Below are positions 26,299-37,254 of a DNA stretch of 64,000 nt, piece after piece; the stretch's first letter is position 1, and every line of letters starts with the position of its first letter. This stretch comes from Putridiphycobacter sp965230195. Lineage in GTDB: Bacteria > Bacteroidota > Bacteroidia > Flavobacteriales_D > Crocinitomicaceae. The notes beneath the pieces were generated by a model. That model worked only from the letters and a program-made list of their open reading frames with translations. It was not told where the DNA came from and did not search any database. Position numbers and translations under genes: made by a program. The DNA is taken from NCBI GenBank assembly GCA_965230195.1, contig OZ245997.1, positions 5,704,001 through 5,768,000 of the forward strand, written 5' to 3'.

Positions 26299-29200
26299 TA
26301 ACGCATTATTGTTATTGGTCCGGTAAATGGTTCAGGATAGAACTCATTATGTAAGTTAATTGTATAATAATAAGTTCCAACCGGCAGTTCTTTTCCTTCA
26401 TACTTACCGTCCCATTCTACCAGATAACCTGCATTATCATAGAACAATAAATCTCCCCAACGGTTAAATACCGAGACCTCAAGATTAGGAAAATCTTCTT
26501 TGAAATCCAAGATCCATGTATCATTTTTCCCATCACTATTTGGAGAAACACCATTAGGAATAATGATATCAGGGACAACCAGAAGGAACATACTGTCAAT
26601 ACCAATACACCCATTTGAGTCAATTGCTGTAACATAATACCAGGTATCCACTTTTGGTTTTATTACCGTAGGGTTAGAAATTGTAGTATCGTTGAGATAA
26701 ATAGCCGGTGACCATGTAATAGTATCTACATCAACTGCAGTAGGATCACCTCCAATTTGAATTGATCCGATACTTGGCACTTCTGAGTCTGGGCCTGCAT
26801 CAACAATAACCGCATTACCAATTGTAACGATTAACGAATCCGTATCATCACAACCGTTAAAAGAGGCCTGTAATACATAAATTTCGACCCCGGTAGATAG
26901 GTTAGATAATACCAATTCATTAGTATCAGAAACATTATTAGCATCAGCATCAAACCATGTAAAATCTGCAGTTGGTTGATTCGAAGTTCCTATTGCAGTA
27001 AAGTCCGCCCCAAAACAAATTAAGGTATCATTACCGGCAAAAGCTTCAACTAAAATGGCTGGGTCCAGTGTGGCCGAATCATTAACCACACAATTATTCG
27101 CATCCGTTACAGCAATATAGTATTTACCTGAAACCACTCCGATTAAGTCTTCGCTATTAGATACCACATTGGAGTTCAATGTCCATTCAAATGAATAATC
27201 AGGTGTACCGCCATTTACTGTAATCTGAACCTCACCATCAGTCGTATTTTGACACTGTGATGAGGTAATAGCATCAACAGTAAGTGTTAATTCATCAGGC
27301 TCCACAATTGAATCCGTTAAGGTAATTGTACAATTATTAGCATCTGTCACCAGCAAGTTGTAAGTACCATCACACAAATTAACTGCAGTAGGTGTACTCT
27401 GATTATTGATATCATCCCATGCATAAGTATAAGGAACCACACCACCTAATATTAAAGCGCCAATACTTCCGTCACAATCTCCAAAACAATTGACATTATC
27501 AACAAATAAGCTATTAAAATTCAGACTATCCGGTGAGTTTATAACGTCAGAAGCAAAGGCTATACAACTGTTTAAATCTGTCACTTCGAGTGTATAGCTT
27601 CCCGCACATAGATTGAGTAAATCTGCATTCGTTTCTCCTGTCAGTGCACCGCCAAACTCATCATACCATTGATAGTTATAGCCTGGTGTACCACCCGAAA
27701 CGGCAGATGTAATACTTCCATCACAAACATCAGCACAATTAAGATCAGTGGCAGTTAATTCAATCTGAGGCACAGTTGCATTGCTCAGCTCAAATGTTAC
27801 ATCCTGCGCACAACCTGCGCCATTATTATCAGTAACTGTCAGGATATAAATACCTGCACCTAAACCTGACACTGTTGGGGTTATATCCGGTAAAGTATTC
27901 CATGAGTAGGTATGCGGCAGAACTCCTCCACTTGTCACCACAGATATTTCTCCGTCATTTGCCCCACAATTAGGTAATGTAAAGCTTTCGGTAATCACTA
28001 ATGGTGTTGGATTAGCTAATTCCACAACCATAGGGAAAATACATCCTGCGGAATCTATCACTTCTATCAGATAGGTATCTGCACATAAATTTGTTCTTGA
28101 GGTACCAACAAAACCGTCATTTAACCAATTTACAGTAAATGGAGCTATACCTGATGTAATATTCACTGTAATTTCCCCGTCACAATAATCGTAACATGAT
28201 ATTGGCGTGACGTTAGTGGTTGCTGTTACAGCATCACTATTCCCCAGTGGGATTAATTCATTCACTGTACAGCCATTATCATCCTCGATATTCAGTTCGT
28301 AAATTCCCGGACATAAATTTGTAATATCTTCAACGGTTTGTCCTGAGTTCCAATTCAATGTCAGCGTTCCAACTCCTCCTGCAACAGTAGTTTCAATTTC
28401 TCCATCACATAAACCACATTCAGGGTCAGTTACATTTGGTGTAACCACAATTTCAGGTGGGTCTACCAATACCGTATCATATATGGACACACAACCCACT
28501 CCATCTGTAACTTGTAACTGGTATGCACCTGCACTCAGATTATTTGGATCTTCAACTACCATTCCACCTGGTAACCATAAGAAGTTAAGCGGTAAATTAG
28601 TTGAAACAATACTAATATCGATACTACCGTCATTACCACCAAAACAACTTGGGTCTGTTACATTATCAAATACAATACTGGTTACAGGGTTATCAACTAT
28701 AACCACTTCAAAGGTATCCACACATAAATTTGCATCCGTTATCTCAATATAGTAAGTCCCTGAAAATACATTAAGTATAGTTGAAGAGGTTTCCCCTGCA
28801 ATAACCTGTTGTGCATTGTCTAACCATTGATACATATAACCCGGGAATCCACCAACGCCATTAGCTGTGGCACTTCCACTGGCGACATTACAATCAGCAT
28901 TATTTACAAAAATATCAGCTGTTAAATCCTGTGGTTCAAGAATGGTTACAATTTGCGGTCCTGTTGTACATCCATTCGCATCTATTGCTTCAACGGTATA
29001 TCCACCAGCACAAACATTTGTAATAGATGAATCTGTTCCGATAGGTGTACTGGTATTATCCAACCATTCGTAAGTATAAGCTTGAACACCTCCTGATACC
29101 GTTATGGCAGCATTTCCATCACATTCACCAAAGCAATCAATATCCTGATGATTTAATGTAAACAGGAATTCAGGTGGTTCGGTAATTGTTGCAAATGAAG

Positions 29201-32200
29201 AGGTCACCATACAATTATTGGCATCCGCAATCACCGCATAATAATCTCCGGCACATAAATTATAAGCTGTATCATTTGCTTGTCCTATCAACATATTTGT
29301 AGCACCATCATACCAGTTAATAACATACGATCCTACGCCTCCACTTGGTGTAACATGAGCCAATCCATCACAATCTCCAAAACAATTAATATCCTCATCA
29401 CCAATAATTATGGTAACCGGTGATGGTTCAGTAATAACAATTGGGTTTGTTAAAGATTCGGAACACCCTGTACCATCAGTTACAGTAACATTGTATGATC
29501 CGGCACATAATCCAAAAACAGCAGGCCCGGTTTCACCCGGCATTAAGGTACCATTATCAAACCACTGATAAGTAAAATTGCCATCTCCACCTGTAGCTGC
29601 AACGGCGATATTACCATCACAAACACCATTACAGGTAGGATCTGTTGGTGTGGTTACCAGATTAATGGCTGTTAATCCGATAATGTTATAAGTTTCACTC
29701 TCAGTACAGTTCGTACCATCTTCCACAGTCAGGTCATATGACCCCGGACTTAACCCTGTAGCAGGGTTGGAATTTTGCCCACTTGGCGGAACCGGATTCC
29801 ATGTATATGAATACCCTGAACCTGAACCTCCTGAAGCTACAATTGCTATACTTCCATCATTTGCTCCGGCACATGAGGTTTGAGTTATTGTTTCATCAAT
29901 ATCAATCTGAGTTGGTGAACTTATCGTAAAGTTTTGTGCAGAAACACAACCTACACCATTAGTCAATTGAACCAGATAATCTCCGGCACATAATGTATTG
30001 ACTGAAGTTCCGGTTTCTGCTAAGGCCGTTCCCGTAGCCGCATCAATCCAGATTTGAGAACAAACCGGACTATTACAGGTATAGGTTAAACTGGCTGTTC
30101 CATCACAGGTATTAAAACAGGAAGCATCAGTTGTATTTAAAGTAAATACTTCTCCCTGGGCATCCTGAATTACAAAAGTTTCAATAATTGTACACCCATT
30201 ATCATCAGTAATTTCAACGGAAATTAAGCCGGCACATAAACCACTGACATGATTAGTACCCTGACCTGTTACGCCAGCAGTACTCCAAACATAAGTATAA
30301 CCAGGTGTTCCTCCACTAACATTTACCGTAGCACTACCGTTACATTGTCCACATTGTGTAATATTAACAAAGGAAGATGTTACAGTTAATGGCTGTAATG
30401 GCTGAGTAATAGTAATAGTGGTGTCAATAGAACAACCCACATCATCTGTTACTGTACCTGTGATATTTCCAACGCATAAATTACTGGCAGTAGTCCCTGT
30501 TTGAGCATCACTCCAAATAATAGTATAAGGTCCTGTACCTCCTGAAGGGCTTAACACCACTTCACCTGTACAATCACCACTACAGTTAATATTTGTAATG
30601 GCCGCATTCATGACAATGGCCGTGGTATCAGCAATGGTAACTACAATTGTAGTATCACATGTTCCGGCATCAGAAACAATCACATTATATTGTCCAGCAC
30701 ACAAACTGGTAGCAGTTGGAGACGTTTGTGTAAAAGGGTCATCCCACTGATAAGAATAAGGTGCTGTATTTCCTGAATTAACCGTAACTGTTCCTGAGCC
30801 TGTACAATTACCAAAGCAGTTAATACCAACGGTGCTGACAGTGATATCCCAAGGCTGAGAAGGTTGTGTCAGGTTTACTGGTCCTAATGTTACGGAACAT
30901 CCGTTACCATCAGTCAATTCTAGATTATAAATTCCCTGACATATATTAGTCATTGAACTGTTAGTTTGTCCGGGAATATCATTTAAAAACTCATCCTGCC
31001 ACTGGTAAAAATAAGTTCCGTTACCTCCCGAAGGAACAGCAGTAATTGAACCATTACATTGCCCGAAACAATCAACATTTGTTGAATTGAGTATGGCTGA
31101 AAGCTGAGGGTGCTCAAGTACCTGAACACAAGCACTGGTTTCAGTACAATTAGATGCATCTGTTGCCACCACAAAATATTCTCCCGGACCTAAACCGGTA
31201 ATATTTGCTCCGGTTCCAATACTGAGCCCGGAAGCACATGAAAACCATTCAAAGGTATAACCTGGTACACCGCCTGAAGCTATGGCACCTACTTCACCAT
31301 CATTTGCTCCAAAACAAGATATGTTGGTAGAAGTGACCAGATTTAAAATTAAATCAGTTGGTTCGGAAACAATTGTTGAATCTTCAACTGAGCAATTGTC
31401 GGCATCTGTTACAGTAACATTCCATTGTCCTGCGGATAGTCCTGATACATTTGGTGTACCCTGACCACCACCAGGGCTCGGGGTCCAGTTATAGGTATAA
31501 CCACCTGCTCCACCTGTAGCAATAACATTTGATGTTCCATTATTATCTCCAAAACAGGATATATCTGTTGAACTGATTGTAGTAAGAATTTCCGGAGCAT
31601 CATTAATATGAGTGGAATCAATAACTGTACATCCCATTCCGTTAGTCAATTCGACTAAATAAAGACCTGCAGGTAATCCTGTAACAGTATTGGTTGTTCC
31701 CACACTATTTCCTCCCCCATCAAACCACTCTATACTACAAGTAGGTTGTAAGCAGGTAAAATTCACACTTACCTCTCCGTCACTCAGACCAAAACAAGAT
31801 ACATCTACAGAGTCAACTGTCAGTATCTCAAGTGCACTACTGCTAATAGGAACGGCTAATGAATCACTACACATACTTTGGTCGGTAACTACAACTGTAT
31901 AAATACCACCTGACAAATTTGAAATTGAAGGAGTTCCCGCACCAGCTCCTGGTGTTGGTGTCCATACATACGTTAAAGTTCCGGTTCCACCACTTGCTGA
32001 AATCGTTGCACTACCATCATTCGCTCCACAGGTTGCATTGGTAGAAGAAACCAAATTCACTATAATTTCAGGATTTTCGGTAACCGTTAAAGTATCTGAA
32101 ATCACAGAACAATTAGCCGCATCCGTAACCACTACATAGTAATCACCTGAACATAAATTTGGATTAATATCGGTTAGGTTAACCGGAATATTTGAATTTA

Positions 32201-35200
32201 CATTGTACCATTCATAACTTAATGCACCTGTTCCACCAACCACTGTCACAGAAGTTTCCCCACTACAGGAACCAAAACATGCACTGTTATTCAGGTTTGT
32301 TGTTGGAACTATTTCAGCAGGTTCCGAAATTGTAAAAGTCACAATAGAATCACATCCGTTAGCATCAGTGATAGTGGCCTGGTAAACACCTGCACATAAA
32401 TTAGTGGCTAAAGGTCCGGTCTGATTCAAAGGATCATCCCACTGAATAGTATAGCCAGGTGTACCACCCGTTAAACTACTTATTGTAGCAACACCGTCGC
32501 AGCTTCCAAAACAAGTTACATCATCAAAAGTAGGTGTAAAGTTAAAAAGCGCGGGCTCGGTAATTGTAATACTATCCTGAGCTGTACATCCGTTATCATC
32601 TGTTATTGTAGCAATAAAAGTACCCGGACAAAGATTTGATATTACATTTGATGTTGAGGAAGAAGGATCATTCCACTGGATATTATACGGCGGAGCACCA
32701 CCACCGGCAACCACATCTCCTGAACCGTTACAATCGCCGGCACAAAATGATTGACTGATAATACTTGCAGTAGCAGTTAATTCAACCGGGTCTGTCATTG
32801 TGAACAACATGGTGGTATCACAAGTTCCATCACTAATGGTCACCTGGTAAAACCCTGCTGATAAATTAAAAATAGAATCGGTTCCTGCGCCTGATACAGT
32901 TGGAGGTAACCACGAATAGGTATAAGCACCACCGTTTCCTCCGGCATTAACATCTAAATTTATAGCTCCGCTATTTCCTCCGAAACACTGAATATCATAT
33001 ATTGTTACATCTATATCATATAATTGTGGGTCATATAAGGAGATAGTGTCACTGGTCATACATCCATTACCATCTTCAACATCAATTGTATAGAAACCAC
33101 TGCACAAACCTGTATAGCTGGCTACTGAAGTTCCTTGTCCCGCATTTGGAACCGGGCTCCATGTAATGGCTCCCACCCCATTGGTCAAGGTAGCAGTAAT
33201 TTCACCATCACAATTTCCAAAACAAGACGAACCGGTTGGCGCCAGGTTTAACAATAATTCGGGTGCATTGGCTACTGTTACTGTATCAGCAGGTGCCGAA
33301 CAACCTACAGCATCAGTTACTACAATTCTGTAGTCTCCCGGACATAAACCTGAAATACTATCGGTAATTCCAACATTAGTTCCTGCTCCAATATCAGTCC
33401 AGACGTAAGTATAACCAGGTGTACCACCTGTTACATCCACACTTGCTGCTCCATCACAAATATCAAAACAGGTTAAATCATATCCTGTATCAGTGACTAT
33501 AATTGGAGAAGGATTCGCAATAACTATTACCGCACTTGAATCAATACAACCATTAACATCAGTTACACGAACATAATATGAACCGGGGCACAAAGCCGTT
33601 GCGATAGAATCAACACTTACAACAGTTCCTGTTGCATCATCAATCCATTCAAAAGTATAACCTGGTGTTCCTCCTGCAGGTAATGCTGAAATTTGAGCAT
33701 CACATAAACCGGCACATGAAACCTGAACAATGTCAGTTCCTGTAACTGTTAAATCGGGTGGACTATTCAATACAAAATTTAATGTTGTATCACAGGTTCC
33801 CGGTCCGTCATTAATTAAAACCGAATATGATCCGGGTGGCAAGCCAGATACGTTTGGTGTACCATCACCGGTAATCCCTGCCGGTGTCCATGTATAAGAA
33901 TAAGGCCCTCCGTTTCCACCAAGGTTAACTGTAACATCAATTGTTCCGTCACTGTCTTCGAAACAATCCAAATCAGTTGTTACGGTAGTAATATCGTAAA
34001 CATCCGGAACCACCAAGTTAAATGTATCTACTTCCACACAACCGGAATCATTGGTTGTAGTTAAAATATAATCTCCCCCTGTACATAAATTGCTGATTGT
34101 TGCGGTACTTGGTCCGTGTTGCCATGAAAATATAAATCCGGTAGTATTAGTTGGGGTTGCTGTAATTTCACCATTACAGATATCGTAACAATCAGGTGAA
34201 GTAGCAGTAAACGTTACATCAATTGGCAACGCGTTTAAAATCTCAACTGTATCAGGATCGGACGGACAACCATTTCCGTCAACAACTGATATCTGGTATT
34301 CTCCCGGGCACAACATGTTAACTGTTGGTGAATTTCCTCCGATTGGAGTGGCATTAGCAATATCAACCCAGCTGTAAGTATACCCTAAAGTACCTCCCAT
34401 AACAGTGGCAGTAGCCACACCAGTGCAGGAATCAGCACAATCTACGTCTGTTTTTACAAAAGTAAATGTTATTTCTGATGGCTCAGTAATTGTTACAGGA
34501 CTACTGGTTCTAACGCAACCATTGGCATCAGTAATTTCGACAAAATATGATCCGGCACATAAGCCAGTTGCAATAGAATCAGTTATTGTTGTAGTTAATC
34601 CAGTGTTATCGTCAAACCACTCAAATGAATAGCCTGGAACACCACCAACTGGTAAAGCTGATACCGATCCGTCGCAGCTACCAAAACAAGTAGCAGGGTT
34701 AACATCAGCAGTATTGGCGACTAAAACTGGCGGATCAGCAATATTCACAATTGAATCTTGTTGACAGCCTGCAACATCAAAAACAGAAACAGTTATATTA
34801 CCCGGACCAAAGCCGTTGGGATTAGGTGTTCCCTGCCCACTGGCCGGAGCAGGTGTATAATTATAAGTAAATGCTCCTCCATTTCCTCCGGAAACATTTG
34901 AAATTGACAAAGCTGCATCAGTGTCACCATTACAGGTTGGAGGGGTTACTGCAATATCGAATAATATATTGGATGGTGAACTGATTTCAACTGTATCTTC
35001 TGCCGTACAACCATTATCGTCCACTAAAGTGGCAATATTATCACCAACACATAAATTGGTTGGGTTATTACCAACATGTCCGGTATTCCAGGTTACAGTT
35101 GTTGTTCCTGTACCACCACTTGTAACAGAAACGACACTTCCATCACATACGTTATGACAACTTGGATTAACAACAAAAGGAATGCTGATGCTTAATACTG

Positions 35201-36188
35201 TGGGATCAACTAAATTATCGCTTACAGAACAAATTCCGTAAACACCAGGTGCTATGACATTCGAAGAATCAATTACAAAAATGGTATATGTTCCTGCACA
35301 AAGTGAAGTAAAGACTGTAGAACCTGTAAAAGGACCTGCTATATTATTAAAGCTGTAAGAATACGGACCTGCTGTCCCGGAAGCTACAATAGTAAGTTCT
35401 CCATCACAGGCACCATTACAACTGATATCTGACCCGTTATAATCGCTGGAAATCGTTAAATCCAAAGTCAATGATCCACAAGAATTTGAAGCATCTTTTG
35501 TAACCGCTCCGATATAATTCCCGGTAATGACATGCATATTGTCATTCCCTAAAACCAAAATCGGATTACCTCCTTTTTTATTGGCCTTTCCTAAATCAAT
35601 ACTTTTATATCCCAAAATAGATGAATTCTCAAGGTACGTTTTGACTTTACCAAAATTGATTGAACCGGCTTTAAGTGTATATTCGTTCGATTTAAATACT
35701 TGTCCTTCGATTGTCAAATTATTGTCGTCTCCTAAAATCAGGTGATTTTTCAATTCCCATTTTCCGGAACGCACCTCAACGTCAGTGGCCATCATAAAAC
35801 CGGAAGTTTGAATAGTATTGACCACCTCATCTTTACCACTAAGTATCAAATCAGCATTAAGGTTAATATTAGTTGTGATTTCAAAATTCCCAAACAATTC
35901 CAGAGAAGTACCGTTAAACGTTGGATGATAAACATTATCAATATAAATCCCTCCTGCTTTTACATCAGAAAAGCTTACAACCTGATTCGGGGAAGAAAAA
36001 GATAGTTCATCAAAAAATACAACATCCTGATCTGTAGGCACTTTATTAGCACTAACACCTCCGGAAGAATAAGACCAGTTAGACGGATCATTCCAATTTC
36101 CGGAATTTCCTATCCAATAAAGGTCTTCAGCACGACCATAACTACAAAAAACAATGAAGAGTAATAGTAACTGACGATTAATGTCCAT
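26298..36188 (-). CDS. SprB-like giant adhesin with 35 SprB repeats and gliding-motility C-terminal domain
   Basis: A 3296-residue predicted surface adhesin. A signal peptide ends near GRAED, followed by LYWIGNSGNWNDPSNWS, an opening common in large Bacteroidota surface proteins, and a beta-rich region to about 245. Then come 35 units of about 70-85 residues that I counted by their headers, of the type CFGxCDGxxxVxxxGG-xxYxYxW ... LCAGxYxVxVTDxNGC ... IxEP, matching the SprB repeat. Two Ig-like or PKD-like segments follow. The last 95 residues are the type B sorting domain: IIPNGVSPNSDGKNDTWIL, SVFNRWGDLLFYDN, WDGKYEGKELPVGTYYYTI and GPITIMR. F. johnsoniae SprB moves along the cell during gliding. 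SprF-like gene overlaps by 1 base downstream. Paired cysteines in most repeats may form disulphides. Confidence 0.92.
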   Translation of the reverse strand: MDINRQLLLLFIVFCSYGRAEDLYWIGNSGNWNDPSNWSYSSGGVSANKVPTDQDVVFFDELSFSSPNQVVSFSDVKAGGIYIDNVYHPTFNGTSLELFGNFEITTNINLNADLILSGKDEVVNTIQTSGFMMATDVEVRSGKWELKNHLILGDDNNLTIEGQVFKSNEYTLKAGSINFGKVKTYLENSSILGYKSIDLGKANKKGGNPILVLGNDNMHVITGNYIGAVTKDASNSCGSLTLDLTISSDYNGSDISCNGACDGELTIVASGTAGPYSYSFNNIAGPFTGSTVFTSLCAGTYTIFVIDSSNVIAPGVYGICSVSDNLVDPTVLSISIPFVVNPSCHNVCDGSVVSVTSGGTGTTTVTWNTGHVGNNPTNLCVGDNIATLVDDNGCTAEDTVEISSPSNILFDIAVTPPTCNGDTDAALSISNVSGGNGGAFTYNYTPAPASGQGTPNPNGFGPGNITVSVFDVAGCQQDSIVNIADPPVLVANTADVNPATCFGSCDGSVSALPVGGVPGYSFEWFDDNTGLTTTITDSIATGLCAGSYFVEITDANGCVRTSSPVTITEPSEITFTFVKTDVDCADSCTGVATATVMGGTLGYTYSWVDIANATPIGGNSPTVNMLCPGEYQISVVDGNGCPSDPDTVEILNALPIDVTFTATSPDCYDICNGEITATPTNTTGFIFSWQHGPSTATISNLCTGGDYILTTTNDSGCVEVDTFNLVVPDVYDITTVTTDLDCFEDSDGTIDVTVNLGGNGGPYSYTWTPAGITGDGTPNVSGLPPGSYSVLINDGPGTCDTTLNFVLNSPPDLTVTGTDIVQVSCAGLCDAQISALPAGGTPGYTFEWIDDATGTVVSVDSIATALCPGSYYVRVTDVNGCIDSSAVIVIANPSPIIVTDTGYDLTCFDICDGAASVDVTGGTPGYTYVWTDIGAGTNVGITDSISGLCPGDYRIVVTDAVGCSAPADTVTVANAPELLLNLAPTGSSCFGNCDGEITATLTNGVGAITWSPVPNAGQGTSVASYTGLCSGFYTIDVEDGNGCMTSDTISLYDPQLYDIDVTIYDIQCFGGNSGAINLDVNAGGNGGAYTYSWLPPTVSGAGTDSIFNLSAGFYQVTISDGTCDTTMLFTMTDPVELTATASIISQSFCAGDCNGSGDVVAGGGAPPYNIQWNDPSSSTSNVISNLCPGTFIATITDDNGCTAQDSITITEPALFNFTPTFDDVTCFGSCDGVATISSLTGGTPGYTIQWDDPLNQTGPLATNLCAGVYQATITDANGCDSIVTFTISEPAEIVPTTNLNNSACFGSCSGETSVTVVGGTGALSYEWYNVNSNIPVNLTDINPNLCSGDYYVVVTDAANCSVISDTLTVTENPEIIVNLVSSTNATCGANDGSATISASGGTGTLTYVWTPTPGAGAGTPSISNLSGGIYTVVVTDQSMCSDSLAVPISSSALEILTVDSVDVSCFGLSDGEVSVNFTCLQPTCSIEWFDGGGNSVGTTNTVTGLPAGLYLVELTNGMGCTVIDSTHINDAPEILTTISSTDISCFGDNNGTSNVIATGGAGGYTYNWTPSPGGGQGTPNVSGLSAGQWNVTVTDADNCSVEDSTIVSEPTDLILNLVTSTNISCFGANDGEVGAIASGGVPGYTFEWFSCASGLSIGTGANITGLGPGEYFVVATDASNCTETSACVQVLEHPQLSAILNSTNVDCFGQCNGSITAVPSGGNGTYFYQWQDEFLNDIPGQTNSSMTNICQGIYNLELTDGNGCSVTLGPVNLTQPSQPWDITVSTVGINCFGNCTGSGTVTVNSGNTAPYSYQWDDPFTQTSPTATSLCAGQYNVIVSDAGTCDTTIVVTIADTTAIVMNAAITNINCSGDCTGEVVLSPSGGTGPYTIIWSDAQTGTTASNLCVGNITGTVTDDVGCSIDTTITITQPLQPLTVTSSFVNITQCGQCNGSATVNVSGGTPGYTYVWSTAGVTGQGTNHVSGLCAGLISVEITDDNGCTIIETFVIQDAQGEVFTLNTTDASCFNTCDGTASLTYTCNSPVCSQIWIDAATGTALAETGTSVNTLCAGDYLVQLTNGVGCVSAQNFTISSPTQIDIDETITQTSCAGANDGSIAIVASGGSGSGYSYTWNPVPPSGQNSNPATGLSPGSYDLTVEDGTNCTESETYNIIGLTAINLVTTPTDPTCNGVCDGNIAVAATGGDGNFTYQWFDNGTLMPGETGPAVFGLCAGSYNVTVTDGTGCSESLTNPIVITEPSPVTIIIGDEDINCFGDCDGLAHVTPSGGVGSYVINWYDGATNMLIGQANDTAYNLCAGDYYAVIADANNCMVTSSFATITEPPEFLFTLNHQDIDCFGECDGNAAITVSGGVQAYTYEWLDNTSTPIGTDSSITNVCAGGYTVEAIDANGCTTGPQIVTILEPQDLTADIFVNNADCNVASGSATANGVGGFPGYMYQWLDNAQQVIAGETSSTILNVFSGTYYIEITDANLCVDTFEVVIVDNPVTSIVFDNVTDPSCFGGNDGSIDISIVSTNLPLNFLWLPGGMVVEDPNNLSAGAYQLQVTDGVGCVSIYDTVLVDPPEIVVTPNVTDPECGLCDGEIETTVAGGVGTLTLNWNSGQTVEDITNLCPGIYELNIEDDNGCTVNELIPLGNSDAVTATTNVTPISCYDYCDGEITVNITSGIAPFTVNWLNDGFVGTSRTNLCADTYLIEVIDSAGCIFPMVVELANPTPLVITESFTLPNCGANDGEISVVTSGGVLPHTYSWNTLPDITPTVSGLGAGIYILTVTDNNGAGCAQDVTFELSNATVPQIELTATDLNCADVCDGSITSAVSGGTPGYNYQWYDEFGGALTGETNADLLNLCAGSYTLEVTDLNSCIAFASDVINSPDSLNFNSLFVDNVNCFGDCDGSIGALILGGVVPYTYAWDDINNQSTPTAVNLCDGTYNLLVTDANNCTITLTDSIVEPDELTLTVDAITSSQCQNTTDGEVQITVNGGTPDYSFEWTLNSNVVSNSEDLIGVVSGKYYIAVTDANNCVVNDSATLDPAILVEAFAGNDTLICFGADFTAIGTSNQPTADFTWFDADANNVSDTNELVLSNLSTGVEIYVLQASFNGCDDTDSLIVTIGNAVIVDAGPDSEVPSIGSIQIGGDPTAVDVDTITWSPAIYLNDTTISNPTVIKPKVDTWYYVTAIDSNGCIGIDSMFLLVVPDIIIPNGVSPNSDGKNDTWILDFKEDFPNLEVSVFNRWGDLLFYDNAGYLVEWDGKYEGKELPVGTYYYTINLHNEFYPEPFTGPITIMR
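27055..35450 (-). repeat. SprB repeat array (35 coding units)
   Basis: Thirty-five tandem units were counted from their C-x-G-x-C/N-D-G header. They are diverged in sequence rather than identical, so the array is old. Several variants lack the second header Cys (for example CFGGNSG, CGANDGS, CFGLSDG). Two copies have extra Cys pairs in the middle (TCLQPTC and TCNSPVC). Confidence 0.85.
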
Positions 36189-36303
36189 AAGTTAAATTCG
36201 ATTCAAGACTTTAAAGATATCGAAAAAAGATGTAATTACTAAGCTTTTTTCAATTTGTTTCGGGACATAAATATTATACCCGGGAATCGAATCAGGCGTA
36301 ATT

Positions 36304-37254
36304 TTATTCGAAGGTTGGGCAGCCAACTCGTCCGGATTGACCATAATTACTGCATGAATTATAGCTCATACTGATTTCCTGCGACTGCCAGGAATTATTC
36401 TGAAGTTTGGAAATGATATAATCAAAAGAATACCCTATTGATATAATATTCAACAATTTAAATCTCATCTGCGCAGTGATTGCATCTGTCCTTCTCAGGC
36501 CAACACCGAATGCAAATGCATTGTTATAATCAAACAGTACACTTAAATGGCCATCCATAGGTGTTGCAATGGTTTTAGACAATAGTAATGAAGGTATTAA
36601 ATGCCAGTCGTTTTCCATCTTAAATCGCTTACCCATAGTAAAATAAAAGTGGCGTTGGAACCGGTTATCGCTACCAATATTTTTCATTGCGTTTCCAAAT
36701 AAATTGTGAATGGCTAATCCAAAATACGACTTTTTTGTAGTGAGCCATATGCCCACCTTTGCATCAGGAAATATCAGTGACCTCTGCGAATTAACAATAG
36801 TTGGGTCCGGGCTTACAGTAGACACTGCACTGGCATCAAATCCAAGTTGTTTCATTCCTGCTGAAACACCATAAGAGATGGTAGAATATCTTGACACTCT
36901 AACCTTAACACTGTAAGCAATATGCATTTCTGATTTTGTCCATGGCCCAAGCAGGTCCCGTCTGATCTGTACCCCAATGCCATGCTTAGGCGCATAGGCG
37001 GATCGGCTTTTTCTTCCTAATTTAAGCGGAGCCGTTGTACTGAAAAAAGCTGATCTGGGTGCTCCTTCTATACCTACCCATTGATAGCGATAACCTCCCT
37101 TAACATCAATGCATTTTTTTTGACTGGTTAAAGCGGGATTAAGTATAAACTGATTGTACTGGTACTGCGTATAATGCTCCAACTGCTGACCATATAACCC
37201 GGAGAAACACAAGACTGTAACTATAAAAGAAAAGCAATATTTTTTCAAGATCAT
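36304..37254 (-). CDS. PorP/SprF family T9SS membrane protein
   Basis: A 316-residue outer-membrane protein with signal peptide MILKKYCFSFIVTVLCFSGL cut after YGQ. The family opening is QLEHYTQYQYNQFILNPALT, then GYRYQWVGIEGAPRSAFFST and GIGVQIRRDLLGPWTKSE; the tail is ISIGYSFDYIISKL. The end is longer than in its relatives, with a Cys-containing stretch SCSNYGQSGRVGCPTFE. The gene overlaps by 4 bases the stop of the sorting-domain protein upstream, so it is the third such pair in the window. Confidence 0.9.
   Translation of the reverse strand: MILKKYCFSFIVTVLCFSGLYGQQLEHYTQYQYNQFILNPALTSQKKCIDVKGGYRYQWVGIEGAPRSAFFSTTAPLKLGRKSRSAYAPKHGIGVQIRRDLLGPWTKSEMHIAYSVKVRVSRYSTISYGVSAGMKQLGFDASAVSTVSPDPTIVNSQRSLIFPDAKVGIWLTTKKSYFGLAIHNLFGNAMKNIGSDNRFQRHFYFTMGKRFKMENDWHLIPSLLLSKTIATPMDGHLSVLFDYNNAFAFGVGLRRTDAITAQMRFKLLNIISIGYSFDYIISKLQNNSWQSQEISMSYNSCSNYGQSGRVGCPTFE

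Noticed and set aside
26298..36188. Many open frames opposite the giant adhesin gene
   Set aside because: They are shadows created by the repeated codon pattern; none has a recognisable domain or signal.
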